Shown here: piece after piece, positions 48,596-57,296 of the stretch
Layout of the letters: each line of letters starts with the position of its first letter
Numbering within the stretch: position 1 is the first letter of the stretch
NCBI GenBank assembly: GCA_017305935.1
Contig: JAFKJU010000007.1
Coordinates: 62,001-126,000 of the forward strand
Source of the DNA: Hyphomicrobiales bacterium
GTDB taxonomy: Bacteria > Pseudomonadota > Alphaproteobacteria > Rhizobiales > Rhizobiaceae
Direction: 5' to 3'
Length of the DNA stretch: 64,000 nucleotides
Notes under the pieces: generated by a model
Database searches by the model: none
Told to the model about the DNA's origin: nothing
Seen by the model: only the letters and a program-made list of their open reading frames with translations
Position numbers and translations under genes: made by a program

Positions 48596-49174
48596 TCAAA
48601 TATTCCGCTGCCCTTTCCCGACGCTGCGGGCGAGCATGGCGGAGAGTTGGCCTTCGCTGCGGCGGAAGCTTTCGGCGTCGGGAGTGGTGATGTTGAAGAC
48701 GATGCTGGTGCCGCCACCGGCAGCGGCGGCGACGCCGAGCGCGCCATCGGAACCGCGTTTCAGCGGCAGGATGGCCTCGGCGCCGGCCTCGCCCATCAGG
48801 CCATGCCCGCCTTCCATCGAAAAATAGGTCGGCGCGGAAACGATGCCGCCTTCGGCAAACGGCGTCACCCGGCCCGGCACGCCGCCGCGCGAAAAGGCGA
48901 AGAGCGAGCCAAGATTGCCGGCAAGGCCGGAGACGGCATTGCCGACCAGCCCTTCCAGCGGCTTCAGCCCGACCGAAAGCGCGATATCGGCAAGCCGTGT
49001 GCCGACGCCGCGCAAGATATCTTCAAGGCTCTTGCTGCCGCTGGCCGCCTGCCGCAACGCCCCGGATAGCACCGAGCCGAAGGCGCGCGAGCGGGTTTCG
49101 AGGTCGGTCAGAACCTCGCCAAGCGCCGAAGCATTGCGGGTCATGTCGTCGAGGGACTGGTCGTCCATGCTCAT
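48596..49174 (-). CDS. Short tail tape-measure protein (gp11-like)
   Basis: A 192-residue protein with a helical N-terminal part and a glycine-rich stretch (AFSRGGVPGRVTPFAEGGIV) followed by FSMEGGHGLMGEAGAEAILPLKRGSDG, the C-terminal signature of GTA/phage lambda-like tape measures. RcGTA gp11 is about 220 residues, so a similarly short tail is expected. The ATG at 49174 overlaps the upstream stop (ATGA); the second ATG at 49168 has better ribosome-site spacing. Confidence 0.85.
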   Translation of the reverse strand: MSMDDQSLDDMTRNASALGEVLTDLETRSRAFGSVLSGALRQAASGSKSLEDILRGVGTRLADIALSVGLKPLEGLVGNAVSGLAGNLGSLFAFSRGGVPGRVTPFAEGGIVSAPTYFSMEGGHGLMGEAGAEAILPLKRGSDGALGVAAAAGGGTSIVFNITTPDAESFRRSEGQLSAMLARSVGKGQRNI

Positions 49175-49395
49175 ATCCTTTCAGGCCGGTCCGGAAACTG
49201 TCGCATCAGCGCGGTGAGCGCCTCGCGATCCGGCGCGCCCGAAGCGGGGGTCAAGCCGCCGGTGGCGGCGTGGAGCTCGCGGGGTGTCATCGCCCAGAAG
49301 CAGGCGGGATCGAGCCGCAACAGGCAGAGGCCGGCATGCATGGCCCTCTCCCAGGGAAAGGGCGTCGGCCGCGCCTCACCTGCCGCGGCGCTCAA
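49171..49395 (-). CDS. Tail assembly chaperone-like protein (phage TIGR02216 type)
   Basis: A 74-residue protein with the family-defining PFPWERAMHAGLCLLRLDPACFWAMTPRE-type pattern (kept here to short pieces: FPWERAM, FWAMTPREL). The conserved motif begins near residue 11, so the start must be upstream of the internal ATG. The only candidate is a TTG at 49395 overlapping the preceding TGA. It corresponds to the small gene between gp10 and gp11 in RcGTA. Confidence 0.8.
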   Translation of the reverse strand: MSAAAGEARPTPFPWERAMHAGLCLLRLDPACFWAMTPRELHAATGGLTPASGAPDREALTALMRQFPDRPERI

Positions 49396-49760
49396 GGGCG
49401 CGGCGGGGCAGCCTCCGTCTGTGGATCGAGAAACGTCGCGGTCAGGAGATCGCGGACGATGGCCGCGCAGCCGGCGATGCCACCCTCGATATCGGCCATC
49501 GCCACGTCGTCGTCGGACACCACATTGCCGCCGCCGCGAAGCCCGGCGCCGACGAGGCGGATGATGTCGACCGCCCGCAGCCGTCCGCTTTCGAAACGGG
49601 CGGCGAGATCGGCGAGATTATCGGCGGCAAAAGCTGTCTCCAGCTCCGCCAGCGCGCCCAGCGTCAGGCAGAGAATGCGGCGCTCGCCATCGATGACCGC
49701 CTCGACTTCGCCGCGCCGCCGGTTGGCGCGTCCCATGCCCACACCATGGTGCCCTGTCAT
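49392..49760 (-). CDS. Gene transfer agent family protein (gp10-like)
   Basis: A 122-residue protein beginning MTGHHGVGMGRANRRRGEVE with LCLTLGALAELETAFAADNL, the GTA gp10/DUF3356 (GTA_gp10) pattern; it is probably a tail chaperone. The start overlaps the major tail stop as TGATG. A longer frame to 50027 is a shadow of the tail gene. Confidence 0.85.
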   Translation of the reverse strand: MTGHHGVGMGRANRRRGEVEAVIDGERRILCLTLGALAELETAFAADNLADLAARFESGRLRAVDIIRLVGAGLRGGGNVVSDDDVAMADIEGGIAGCAAIVRDLLTATFLDPQTEAAPPRP

Positions 49761-50167
49761 CACAACGCTCCGAAGCTGATGGCGCCGGCGGATTCCAGCG
49801 CCAGCTCGAACTGCAGTTCGCCATTGTGCTGCCCGGAATATTCGAGAGCGGTGATCTGGAACGGGCCGGTCACCGTCCCGAAATCGGGAATGACGATCTG
49901 CCAGTCGAGGATCGTGCCGGCAAACAGCGCGGCTCGCAGCGTCGCGTCGGAGGCCGCATCCTTGAAGATGCCGGCGCCCGACAGCGTTGCGCGCTGCACA
50001 CCGGCGCCGGCGAGAAGCTCGCGCCACCGCCCGGCGCTTTCCGCATCGGTGATGTCGACGGTCTCGGCATTGAAGCCGAGCCGCTTGGAGCGCAGGCCCG
50101 CCACCGTCTCGTAGGCGGAGCCGTTATGGACCTTCAGAAGCAGATCCTTGCCCTTTTGAGCGACCAT
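49760..50167 (-). CDS. Phage major tail protein, TP901-1 family (gp9-like)
   Basis: A 135-residue tail-tube protein starting MVAQKGKDLLLKVHNGSAYE, with SKRLGFNAETVDITDAESAGRW and GPFQITALEYSGQHNGE as in TP901-1/RcGTA gp9. It forms the tail tube. GAGGAC precedes the ATG. It is the first tail gene after the MFS insertion, so it needs its own promoter in the 110-base spacer at 50168-50276 or readthrough across a plus-strand gene. Confidence 0.9.
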   Translation of the reverse strand: MVAQKGKDLLLKVHNGSAYETVAGLRSKRLGFNAETVDITDAESAGRWRELLAGAGVQRATLSGAGIFKDAASDATLRAALFAGTILDWQIVIPDFGTVTGPFQITALEYSGQHNGELQFELALESAGAISFGAL

Positions 50168-50276
50168 GTGGTTTGTCCTCATAGCTTGGGGATTGAAATT
50201 TCCGCCCTGGCCGGATGCGGCGGCCGGCGAAGCGTGCTAGACCCGGCCGCCCGATAGCGCCGGATTCCGAAAGACA

Positions 50277-51494
50277 ATGCCGCCTGTTCCCGCCGACCGC
50301 CGCCCGGCGGTCACCATCGCCGTGCTGGCCGTGACCCAACTCATCGGCTGGGGCACGACTTTCGACATGCTCGGCGTCATGGGCCGCATCATCGCGCCTG
50401 ACCTCAAGCTCGCCAACGAGGTAATCTTTCTCGGCATATCGGTGATGATGCTGGTCAGCGCCGTCGCCGGCCCGGCGACCGGCCGGCTGCTGAACCGTTT
50501 TGGCGCGCGCAATGTGCTGGCTGCCGGTTCCGTCGTGTTCTTCCTCGGCCTTCTGGCGCTCTCTGCCGCGCAAGGCCTGATCGGTTATATGCTTGCCTGG
50601 GCGATCATTGGCCTCGGCGGGGCGTTCGGCCTGTCGTCACCTGCCTATACGGCCATCGTCGAGCGCGAGGGTTTGCGCGCGGGGCGGGTCATCGCCATCC
50701 TGATGCTGTTCACCGGCCTGTCCAGCGCCATCTTCTGGCCGCTGCTGGATGTGGTGCAGGCGCATATCGGCTGGCGGATGACCTTCGTCGCCACCGCGTT
50801 CATCCATCTCTGCGTCTGCCTGCCGCTGCATCTCTTCGCCCTGCCGCGCCCCGGCGGGACGGCAACGGCCGACGAAGGCCACGACATCGCCCCGATCGCC
50901 CTCAGCGACCGGCAGCGGCTCGCCGCCTTCCTGCTGATCGCCGTCTCGACCATGCTGGCGACCTTCGTCACCTATGGCCTGACGCCGTCGCTCCTGCATA
51001 TCCTCAGCCTGTCGGGCGCCTCGCCCTCCCTCGCACTGGAACTCGGCTCGCTGCGCGGGGTCATGGGCATTGCCGCGCGCTTCCTCGACATGCTGCTCGG
51101 CCGGCGCAGCAGCCCGCTGATCGGCACGACCGCCGGCATTCTGATGCTGGTGGTGAGCTTCGCCATGCTTGCCTTCGCCGGCGATGCGCCGCCGCTGCTC
51201 GTCGGCTTCGTCGTGCTCTATGGTTTCGGCACCGGCGTCATCACCGTGGCGCGGGCGCTGCTGCCGCTGCTCGTCTTTTCACGGCGGGAATTCGGCATGC
51301 AGTCGGCGCGGCTGTCGCTGCCGCAAAACCTGGCGAGCGCCGTGGCACCCGTCGTCTTCACCGGCATTCTCGACCGCCTCGGGCTCGATGCCGTCATCGT
51401 CACCATCACGGCGTTGTCGATCCTGTCGCTTTTGCTGACGCTGGCGTTGTGGATCGTGATCCGGCGCGCCAAAGCGATTCCAGCCGGAGCGTGA
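50277..51494 (+). CDS. MFS transporter inserted antisense in the GTA cluster
   Basis: A 405-residue major facilitator protein with twelve hydrophobic segments; it starts in a charged tail (MPPVPADRRPAV) followed by LIGWGTTFDMLGVMGRIIAPDL. It resembles monocarboxylate-type MFS members (YbfB/OxlT-like region NRFGARNVLAAGSVVFFLG). It is read opposite to all phage genes and lies exactly between gp8- and gp9-like genes. No transposase or repeat borders were found. Base composition is like its neighbours. Substrate unknown. Confidence 0.88.
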   Translation: MPPVPADRRPAVTIAVLAVTQLIGWGTTFDMLGVMGRIIAPDLKLANEVIFLGISVMMLVSAVAGPATGRLLNRFGARNVLAAGSVVFFLGLLALSAAQGLIGYMLAWAIIGLGGAFGLSSPAYTAIVEREGLRAGRVIAILMLFTGLSSAIFWPLLDVVQAHIGWRMTFVATAFIHLCVCLPLHLFALPRPGGTATADEGHDIAPIALSDRQRLAAFLLIAVSTMLATFVTYGLTPSLLHILSLSGASPSLALELGSLRGVMGIAARFLDMLLGRRSSPLIGTTAGILMLVVSFAMLAFAGDAPPLLVGFVVLYGFGTGVITVARALLPLLVFSRREFGMQSARLSLPQNLASAVAPVVFTGILDRLGLDAVIVTITALSILSLLLTLALWIVIRRAKAIPAGA

Positions 51495-51515
51495 AGCGCA
51501 ATTGCGATCGGAAAG

Positions 51516-51914
51516 TCACTCGGTGACAGCGCGAAACCGCATTTCGGCGACGTGACGGCGCATTTTCGGCTCGCGCCGCGCCCGTGTCGCGCGATGCTGC
51601 AGATTGACGAGCGTCGCGCCGGCAAGCGTCAGATCGGCATCATGCAATAGGACGCGCAGCCGGGCCGCGATCTCCTGCGCCGCGCGCTGGCCCTGGTCGT
51701 CCGACCAGGCTTCGAGCGTCAAAAAATGCTCCTCGCTGGACTCGGTCGCGGTCGAAAAGTCCTCGCTGCGCAGGTCCGCGACGACGATACAGGGGAGACG
51801 CGGCCGGTCGAGCAACCGGTCGTGAATGGCATCCACGCCGATCATCGCCGTCAGCACGGCATCGCCGGAAAGCCGGGCGTGGATGGCCCGCAGCAGGGCA
51901 TTCGAGGCGCTCAT
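51516..51914 (-). CDS. DUF3168 tail-terminator-like protein (gp8-like)
   Basis: A 132-residue DUF3168 protein (ALLRAIHARLSGDAVLTAMI, LEAWSDDQGQRAAQEIAARL), the family of tail completion proteins including RcGTA gp8. ATGA overlap with the gene upstream. It is now the last gene of the head block because the MFS gene follows in opposite orientation. Confidence 0.9.
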   Translation of the reverse strand: MSASNALLRAIHARLSGDAVLTAMIGVDAIHDRLLDRPRLPCIVVADLRSEDFSTATESSEEHFLTLEAWSDDQGQRAAQEIAARLRVLLHDADLTLAGATLVNLQHRATRARREPKMRRHVAEMRFRAVTE

Positions 51915-52246
51915 CGGCCCTCCTCCTCACAGTAACAGACGAGATAGCGGCGACTCTCGTCGGGATCGCGGGCGGTGCGGATGGAAAAGACCCGCGCACC
52001 CTTGCGCAGCCGCTGGCCGGCGGCGAGATCGGCGCGAAACCGCAGCCAGATGCGATGGCTGATCGTCGCGGCTTCCGCACCGGCAATCTCGCTGAATGCC
52101 TGGCTCACCGGCTCGACCAGCGCCCAGAGCGCGGCGACGGGATGCCAGGCGATATCCGCGCCGCCCTGCCCGTCGGGCGTGGCGACCGGCGCTTCCAGCT
52201 CCAGCCTTGCGGAAAACTGGCCGGGATCGAGAAAGGCAAGGCGCAT
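51911..52246 (-). CDS. Phage head closure protein (gp7-like)
   Basis: A 111-residue head-tail joining protein: MRLAFLDPGQFSARLELEAP, then GGADIAWHPVAALWALVEPV and ISHRIWLRFRADL, as in the SPP1 gp16 / GTA gp7 family. ATG at 52246 with GGAGG eight bases upstream is preferred over a TTG overlapping the previous stop. Confidence 0.88.
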   Translation of the reverse strand: MRLAFLDPGQFSARLELEAPVATPDGQGGADIAWHPVAALWALVEPVSQAFSEIAGAEAATISHRIWLRFRADLAAGQRLRKGARVFSIRTARDPDESRRYLVCYCEEEGR

Positions 52247-52248
52247 CG

Positions 52249-52812
52249 TCAAAGCCTCCGAGGCAGCCAGGGCGCCACCAGCCGCTCGTAGCCGTCGGGA
52301 ATGACTGCCGGCTGGTTCTCCGGCGCGACGGCCCCGCGGCAGGCGAACATCTGGGCGATATGGGTCAGCATCGCCCGCTTCAGCCCGTCCGGCACGTCGA
52401 CGGCGGTGCCGAAGCCGGCGGTGAAATCGATCTCGATGCCGTTGACGGCGCGTGCCGTGGCCGGGTTTTGCGCCATCATCAGTCGCGCCGGCATCGCCTC
52501 GCCGTCAAGCACATGGCCGCCGAGCGCGACGCTGACAGCATCGCCGGCCGCGTCATAGACCGTCACCGCGTCGATCGCGCGCACCGGCGCCTTGCCGATC
52601 CGAGCTGGCCCGTCCGGCCAGCGATCGAGATAAAGCCGCCAGCCCTGGCTGATCAGCGCCAGCCCGCTCATGCGTTCCAGATGTTCGCGGGCGGTGCGGA
52701 TCAGGCCTGTCAGCAGGCCATCCTCGTCGTCACCGTCGAGGCGCAGATGCGCCTTTACCTCGGCCAGCGTCAACGGCTCCGCCGCCGGCGGCGCGATCAG
52801 GGCATAGGTCAT
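52249..52812 (-). CDS. Phage head-tail connector (gp6-like)
   Basis: A 187-residue protein with the gp6 signature LTLAEVKAHLRLDGDDEDGL and a C-terminal LKRAMLTHIAQMFACRGAVA helix. It forms the ring between portal and tail. CGGAGATATCC precedes the ATG. It is separated from the capsid gene by 75 bases. Confidence 0.9.
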   Translation of the reverse strand: MTYALIAPPAAEPLTLAEVKAHLRLDGDDEDGLLTGLIRTAREHLERMSGLALISQGWRLYLDRWPDGPARIGKAPVRAIDAVTVYDAAGDAVSVALGGHVLDGEAMPARLMMAQNPATARAVNGIEIDFTAGFGTAVDVPDGLKRAMLTHIAQMFACRGAVAPENQPAVIPDGYERLVAPWLPRRL

Positions 52813-52887
52813 GGATATCTCCGGATATTGGGAAAGGATGCAGGCGCGGCGTCGAAGCGCCGCGCCTGCGGCAGAACCGCGAAAGGC

Positions 52888-54138
52888 TCAGCTCGCGGCG
52901 AACTTCACCAGCTTGATCGCCTCGAAATCCTGCACCCCGCCGCCGACGCGCTTGGTGGTGTAGAACAGCACATAGGGCTTGGCGGAGAAGGGATCGCGCA
53001 GGATGCGCACGCCGGTGCGGTCCACGACCAGATAGCCGGCGCGGAAATCACCGAAGGCGATGGACAGCGCGTTGGCCGCGATATCCGGCATGTCCTCGGC
53101 TTCCGTCACCGCAAAGCCCATCAGCGAGGCCGGCTGATCGGCGGCGACGGGCGGACGCCACAGGTAATTGCCGTCGGCATCCTTGAACTTGCGGATCTCG
53201 GCCTGCGTCTTGCGGTTCATGACGAAGCCGGCATTCTGGCGATAGCGGGCCTTCAGCGCATAGATCGTGTCGATCAACACGTCAGAAGGGCCGCTGGTCT
53301 TGAAGGCGCCGGCCGCACCGGAGGCGATATAGCCGACATTGCCCCAGCTCCAGCCGCTTTCGGCGACCGTGGCATAGGACAGGAACCCCTTCGGCTTGTT
53401 GGTGCCGTCGCCCGCGACGAAGGCAGCGCCCTCCTGCTCGGCGAAGACGATATCGACCTCGGCCGAAATCCAGGCCTCGATATCGACGGCGGCGTCGTCG
53501 AGAAGCGATTGCGTCGCGGCCGGCATGGCGTAAAGCTCCATGGTCGGGAAGGACAGTTCGGCAAGCTGCGGCGTGCCGGTCTGCGGCCGCGCCGCCGTTT
53601 CCGCCACCCAGCCGGAGGAGAGGCCGCTCAGCGAGAACGGCTTCTTCAGCACGGCCGACGACACCTGCCGCACCGTCGCGAGCGACCGGATGGGAGAGAC
53701 CACCGACAGGCGGCGGCCGATTTCCGTATCGGTTTCCGGCGGCACCAGATAGCCGCCATCCGCGCCGGTCCCACCGGAAAACGCCTTGGCTTCGAGATCG
53801 CGAAGCGCGCCCTCGTCGCCACGGCGGATATAGGCGTCGAAGGCGGCCTTGTGCTCGCTCGCCTCGATGCCGCCGCCACGGCCCAGCGGCGGGCGGGCCT
53901 TTTTGACCACGAGCTGGTCGAGCAGGCTTTTCTGCTCGTCCATGGCGCGGTTGATGCGCTCGACGCGCTCGCGGGTGACGACGTCGTCGGTCAGCTTGGT
54001 TTCGATCTCGTCGAGGCGACGATCGTTGACCTCGCGAAAACTCTCGAAGGCCGACATGAACTCGTCGAAGGCGGCGTTGACATTGTCCGGCACGGCCTTG
54101 ATTTCCGGCGCGGGATTCTTGTGCGTGGCTTCACTCAT
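52888..54138 (-). CDS. HK97-family major capsid protein (gp5-like)
   Basis: A 416-residue capsid precursor. The N-terminal ~110 residues form a coiled-coil scaffold (delta domain, DRRLDEIETKLTDDVVTRERV) that the prohead protease would remove, followed by the HK97 fold (GGTGADGGYLVPPETDTEIG, EVDIVFAEQEGAAFVAGDGTNKPKG, MGFAVTEAEDMPDIAANALS). AAAGGAT lies upstream of the ATG. Confidence 0.94.
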   Translation of the reverse strand: MSEATHKNPAPEIKAVPDNVNAAFDEFMSAFESFREVNDRRLDEIETKLTDDVVTRERVERINRAMDEQKSLLDQLVVKKARPPLGRGGGIEASEHKAAFDAYIRRGDEGALRDLEAKAFSGGTGADGGYLVPPETDTEIGRRLSVVSPIRSLATVRQVSSAVLKKPFSLSGLSSGWVAETAARPQTGTPQLAELSFPTMELYAMPAATQSLLDDAAVDIEAWISAEVDIVFAEQEGAAFVAGDGTNKPKGFLSYATVAESGWSWGNVGYIASGAAGAFKTSGPSDVLIDTIYALKARYRQNAGFVMNRKTQAEIRKFKDADGNYLWRPPVAADQPASLMGFAVTEAEDMPDIAANALSIAFGDFRAGYLVVDRTGVRILRDPFSAKPYVLFYTTKRVGGGVQDFEAIKLVKFAAS

Positions 54139-54142
54139 GCAG

Positions 54143-54724
54143 CTATCCTTTCGAGGGCTGACGGGGTTTGAAGAGGTTGCGCGCGGCGCGGCGCAGCGTG
54201 CGGGCCAGCTCGGTTTCGGCATCGCGAAACCAGCGGGCATGCTTGACGTTGGAGACGCGTGCCGAAGGCAGCATCGGAAAGGTGACGACCGAGATCTCCC
54301 AGAGATCGGCCTCCAGGATGCGGCGGATGCCGCCCTTGGCGTCGTTGCGGGCGCGCACCGTCTGGAAACCGATCGACAGGCCGTCCAGCCCGCCGCTTTT
54401 CATCAGCTGGTGCACCTCGCGGGCGCGGGCGACGCCGGTGGCGAGCTGGCCCTCGACATAAAGGCCGCGCGCATCCTCGCGGATCGTGGTCCAGACGCCG
54501 ATGGGTTCGGCCGGGTCGTGCTGGAACAGCATGCGCACGCCGCCCGAGCCGCGCTCCGTCAGCGAGCGGGAAAAAGCGCCGCGCTCGATGACATCCTTGC
54601 CGAGATCGACCTCGCCGAACAGGCTGGCATAGCCGGAAAACCGCCCCTCGCCGCTGACGCCCTTCAGCGTCAGGGCGGCGAAACGGGTCGTGGCGGGGCG
54701 CGGCCCGCGATCAGCGTTCCTCAT
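54143..54724 (-). CDS. HK97-family prohead protease (gp4-like)
   Basis: A 193-residue serine protease with EGRFSGYASLFGEVDLGKDVIERGAF, the catalytic histidine in LFQHDPAEPIGVW and the serine in GLDGLSIGFQT. It matures the capsid by cutting the delta domain. AGGAGA precedes the ATG at 54724. Four bases separate it from the capsid gene. Confidence 0.93.
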   Translation of the reverse strand: MRNADRGPRPATTRFAALTLKGVSGEGRFSGYASLFGEVDLGKDVIERGAFSRSLTERGSGGVRMLFQHDPAEPIGVWTTIREDARGLYVEGQLATGVARAREVHQLMKSGGLDGLSIGFQTVRARNDAKGGIRRILEADLWEISVVTFPMLPSARVSNVKHARWFRDAETELARTLRRAARNLFKPRQPSKG

Positions 54725-54749
54725 GAATGTCTCCTGGGATTGAAAGGGA

Positions 54750-55070
54750 TCAGCGCTCGGGGCGAGCGCCGTAGCGGCCGGCGATGCGGGCGAGAATGCC
54801 GAGCGCCCACCAGGCGCCGAGGCTCGCCGCCGCCGAGCCGGCCAGCAGCGTTTCGAAGGGCGACATCTGGCCGGCAAGCTGCATGCGGTCGATCAGCCAT
54901 GCCCCCGTGGGAGCGCCGAAGATCAGGCCGCAGGTCAGGCCGGTGAAGAAGCGTCCGGCCGCCTCGCGGCGGCTTTGCGGCAGCAGGTAGATCAGCGAGA
55001 CGGCAGCCCCCGCCGATGCGCCTGCCGCACGCGCGGCCCAAAGGCCCGGCTCATTGCCGAAGTCAGCCAT
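54750..55070 (-). CDS. Small membrane protein between portal and protease (DUF6107-like)
   Basis: A 106-residue protein with three hydrophobic segments (AGASAGAAVSLIYLLP, FFTGLTCGLIFGAPTGAWLI, LLAGSAAASLGAWWALGILA). RcGTA also has a small gene at this place. GGAGGATGTTAACG precedes the ATG at 55070. Function unknown; holin-like layout. Confidence 0.72.
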   Translation of the reverse strand: MADFGNEPGLWAARAAGASAGAAVSLIYLLPQSRREAAGRFFTGLTCGLIFGAPTGAWLIDRMQLAGQMSPFETLLAGSAAASLGAWWALGILARIAGRYGARPER

Positions 55071-55256
55071 CGTTAACATCCTCCGGTTAGACTATGCTTA
55101 CGTTTCGAGCATCATTTCGCAGGCGCGAAAGACGATTTCGGAGTCGAAGAAAGCACCTGGCCGCGTTTTCTCGCGTAGGGTGTCAAGCGCCTCACACGGC
55201 GATTCAACCGGCTCGGAAACCGATTCCGCCGCTGAAGCCAGGTCCCTGAATTTACT

Positions 55257-56417
55257 TCAGTATCCGACGGCCTGACGCTTCTCTTCCTCGGTGAGGAAGC
55301 TCGCACCCCCGACCCGCGCCCAGAGCGCATCGCGTTCGGCCGAGAGCCCGGCGATGCGGTCGAGATCGGGTTCCAGACGCAGGCTTTCGCGGTAGACCGG
55401 CGACAACCAGGCGGAGAGACTGGCGCCGATGCGCTGGATCAGCGGCAGCACCGTCAGGCGGTAGAAGGCGCGGTTGGCTTCCTGGTAATTGGCATAGGTG
55501 GCGTCGCCGGGAATGCCGACCAGCATCGGCGGCACGCCGAAGGCGAGCGCGATATCGCGCGCCGCGCCGTTGCGCGCCTCGATGAAATCCATGTCGCGCG
55601 GCGAAAGGCTCATCGTCTTCCAGTCGAGCCCGCCTTCGAGCAGCAGCGGCCTTCCGGCGCGCACGGCGCCTGCATAACCATTCTCCAGTTCCGCCTTCAG
55701 CCGCTCGTATTGATCGGGCGAGAGATTGCCGACCTCCTTCGGCTGGTAGACCAGCGCGCCGGAGGGACGGGCGGAATTGTCGAGCAGCGCCTTGTTCCAG
55801 GTGGCGGCGGCATTGTGCAGGTCGAGCGCCGTTTGCGCGGCGGCCAGCGGCGGAAAGCCGATGTGGTCGTCGAGCGGATGGAACAGCTTCAGATGCAGGA
55901 GCCCCAACCCCTCCGCCGGCTCGGCGGCAAAGCGCCGGACGGCATTGCCGATGCGATAATCATAGCCGATCGGCCAGCCATCGGCGCCGGCGACGACGCT
56001 GACCCGGTCCGGCCGCAGGAGATGCACCTCGCGCAAGCGTCCCGCCGCCAGCACCGGCTGCACATAGGCATTGCCCGACAGCATCAAATGCCCGTAGAGC
56101 GCCTCGAAGAAATCCGGCCCGCCCATGCGTGCGTTGGGACGGGCCAGAAGATCGACGAGCGGATGCGCCTCGATCTCGCGCTCGCCCTCATAGACCAGCC
56201 AAGGCACGGCGGCGGCGGACTCGGCGATCATGCGCACGGCGCGGTGGGCCACCGGATTGCGCATGAAGCCTTCGCGCGCCAGCGCCGGATAGGAGCGCGC
56301 CGTCCAGGCCGCCCGCGCCTCGCCGGCAAAGGCGGAAAGACCGGAAACGGCCTTCGTATCGGACATGGCGTTTCGCTCCGCCATGGCGCGCCATGGCAGC
56401 AGGGATCGAAGTTTCAT
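55257..56417 (-). CDS. Phage portal protein (gp3-like)
   Basis: A 386-residue HK97-type portal: HRAVRMIAESAAAVPWLVYEG, FFEALYGHLMLSGNAYVQPV and ARDIALAFGVPPMLVGIPGD with NYQEANRAFYR are diagnostic. Twelve copies form the DNA entry ring. AAGGAC precedes the ATG at 56417; the frame continues to 56786 across an unrelated terminator. A 186-base spacer follows before the next gene. Confidence 0.94.
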   Translation of the reverse strand: MKLRSLLPWRAMAERNAMSDTKAVSGLSAFAGEARAAWTARSYPALAREGFMRNPVAHRAVRMIAESAAAVPWLVYEGEREIEAHPLVDLLARPNARMGGPDFFEALYGHLMLSGNAYVQPVLAAGRLREVHLLRPDRVSVVAGADGWPIGYDYRIGNAVRRFAAEPAEGLGLLHLKLFHPLDDHIGFPPLAAAQTALDLHNAAATWNKALLDNSARPSGALVYQPKEVGNLSPDQYERLKAELENGYAGAVRAGRPLLLEGGLDWKTMSLSPRDMDFIEARNGAARDIALAFGVPPMLVGIPGDATYANYQEANRAFYRLTVLPLIQRIGASLSAWLSPVYRESLRLEPDLDRIAGLSAERDALWARVGGASFLTEEEKRQAVGY

Positions 56418-56463
56418 GGGATCGTCCTTCTCGAAAACGGGCGGCGTCGGGCGCGGCCAAGAG

Positions 56464-56504
56464 TATTTCCAGTCGAAGCGGGACCGCTTCGGCCTTGGAT
56501 CATG
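56464..56504. repeat. Degenerate copy of the 42-bp palindromic repeat
   Basis: In the spacer between PadR and portal genes, a 41-base stretch begins TATTTCCAG and ends TTGGATCATG. It aligns with the reverse complement of the clearer copies at 57899 and 61023 along most of its length but with many substitutions. Confidence 0.4.
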
Positions 56505-56528
56505 CGGTCGAAACAAAAGCCTGAAACG

Positions 56529-56561
56529 AAAAGGCCCGCGTCTCCAGAGGCGACGCGGGCC
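56529..56561 (-). terminator. Rho-independent terminator after padR-like gene
   Basis: A 10-bp perfect stem GGCCCGCGTC/GACGCGGGCC with a nine-base loop; on the minus strand it is followed by TTTT. It isolates the PadR unit from the portal gene downstream. Confidence 0.8.
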
Positions 56562-56595
56562 GGCTTGAATGCCAGGAATGGGCGGCGAGGCCGCC

Positions 56596-57282
56596 TCAGC
56601 CGATCTCCTCGGCAAGGGCGAGAAGCCTGCGCACGATTTCGGTCGCGGCGGCCTCGTCCTTGCCGATGCGCCGTGCGACCGCCTCGCGCAGATTGAGGAA
56701 GGCGGCATCGACGCCGCGCGGCAATTCCGGGCCTTCGTCGCGACCGCGACCGTGGCGCTCGGCCCGTGCCCGCATGTGTTCGCCAAGCGCGGTCAGGCGG
56801 TCGACGATCCGGCGCGCATGTTCGCGATTCTCCTCCAGATGGGCCTTGCCCTCGTCGGTGATCGTATAGAGCTTCTTGTTGCCCTCGGAAGCGGTCGCGG
56901 CATAGCCAGCCTCCTCCAGCAGGGTCAGCGTCGGATAGATGACGCCCGGGCTCGGCGCATAGGCGCCGCCGCTCATTTCCTCGATCTGGCGAATGAGGTC
57001 ATAGCCATGGCGCGGCTCGGCCTCGATCAGCGACAGGACGAGCAGACGGATATGCCCCTGGCCGAGGAAACGCCCGCGACCGCCGAAATCGTCGTCGCCG
57101 TCGAAGCCGTCGCGGCCGGGACCGCGTCCGCGCGGGCCGCGGGCGAACGGGCCGCGCCCCATGGCCATCATCATCTCCCGCCAACGCTCGTGGCGCTCGG
57201 CCCGCCCGCCACGGTCGCCACGGTCACAAGTGTGCCGGTCGTCATGCTGTCGGTCACGCCGGCCTTCGAACTGTTCAAACAT
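56596..57282 (-). CDS. PadR-family transcriptional regulator
   Basis: A 228-residue regulator. The first 70 residues are histidine/arginine/glycine-rich and low-complexity (RGPRGRGPGRDGFDGDDDFG). The PadR winged helix follows: HIRLLVLSLIEAEPRHGYDL, GGAYAPSPGVIYPTLTLLEE and KLYTITDEGKAHL; a C-terminal dimerisation helix closes it. GAAGGAA precedes the ATG. It has its own terminator and palindromic operator candidates upstream, so it is an independent, probably autoregulated unit. It lies inside the GTA cluster between portal and terminase. Confidence 0.9.
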   Translation of the reverse strand: MFEQFEGRRDRQHDDRHTCDRGDRGGRAERHERWREMMMAMGRGPFARGPRGRGPGRDGFDGDDDFGGRGRFLGQGHIRLLVLSLIEAEPRHGYDLIRQIEEMSGGAYAPSPGVIYPTLTLLEEAGYAATASEGNKKLYTITDEGKAHLEENREHARRIVDRLTALGEHMRARAERHGRGRDEGPELPRGVDAAFLNLREAVARRIGKDEAAATEIVRRLLALAEEIG

Positions 57283-57296
57283 GGAAAATTCCTTCA

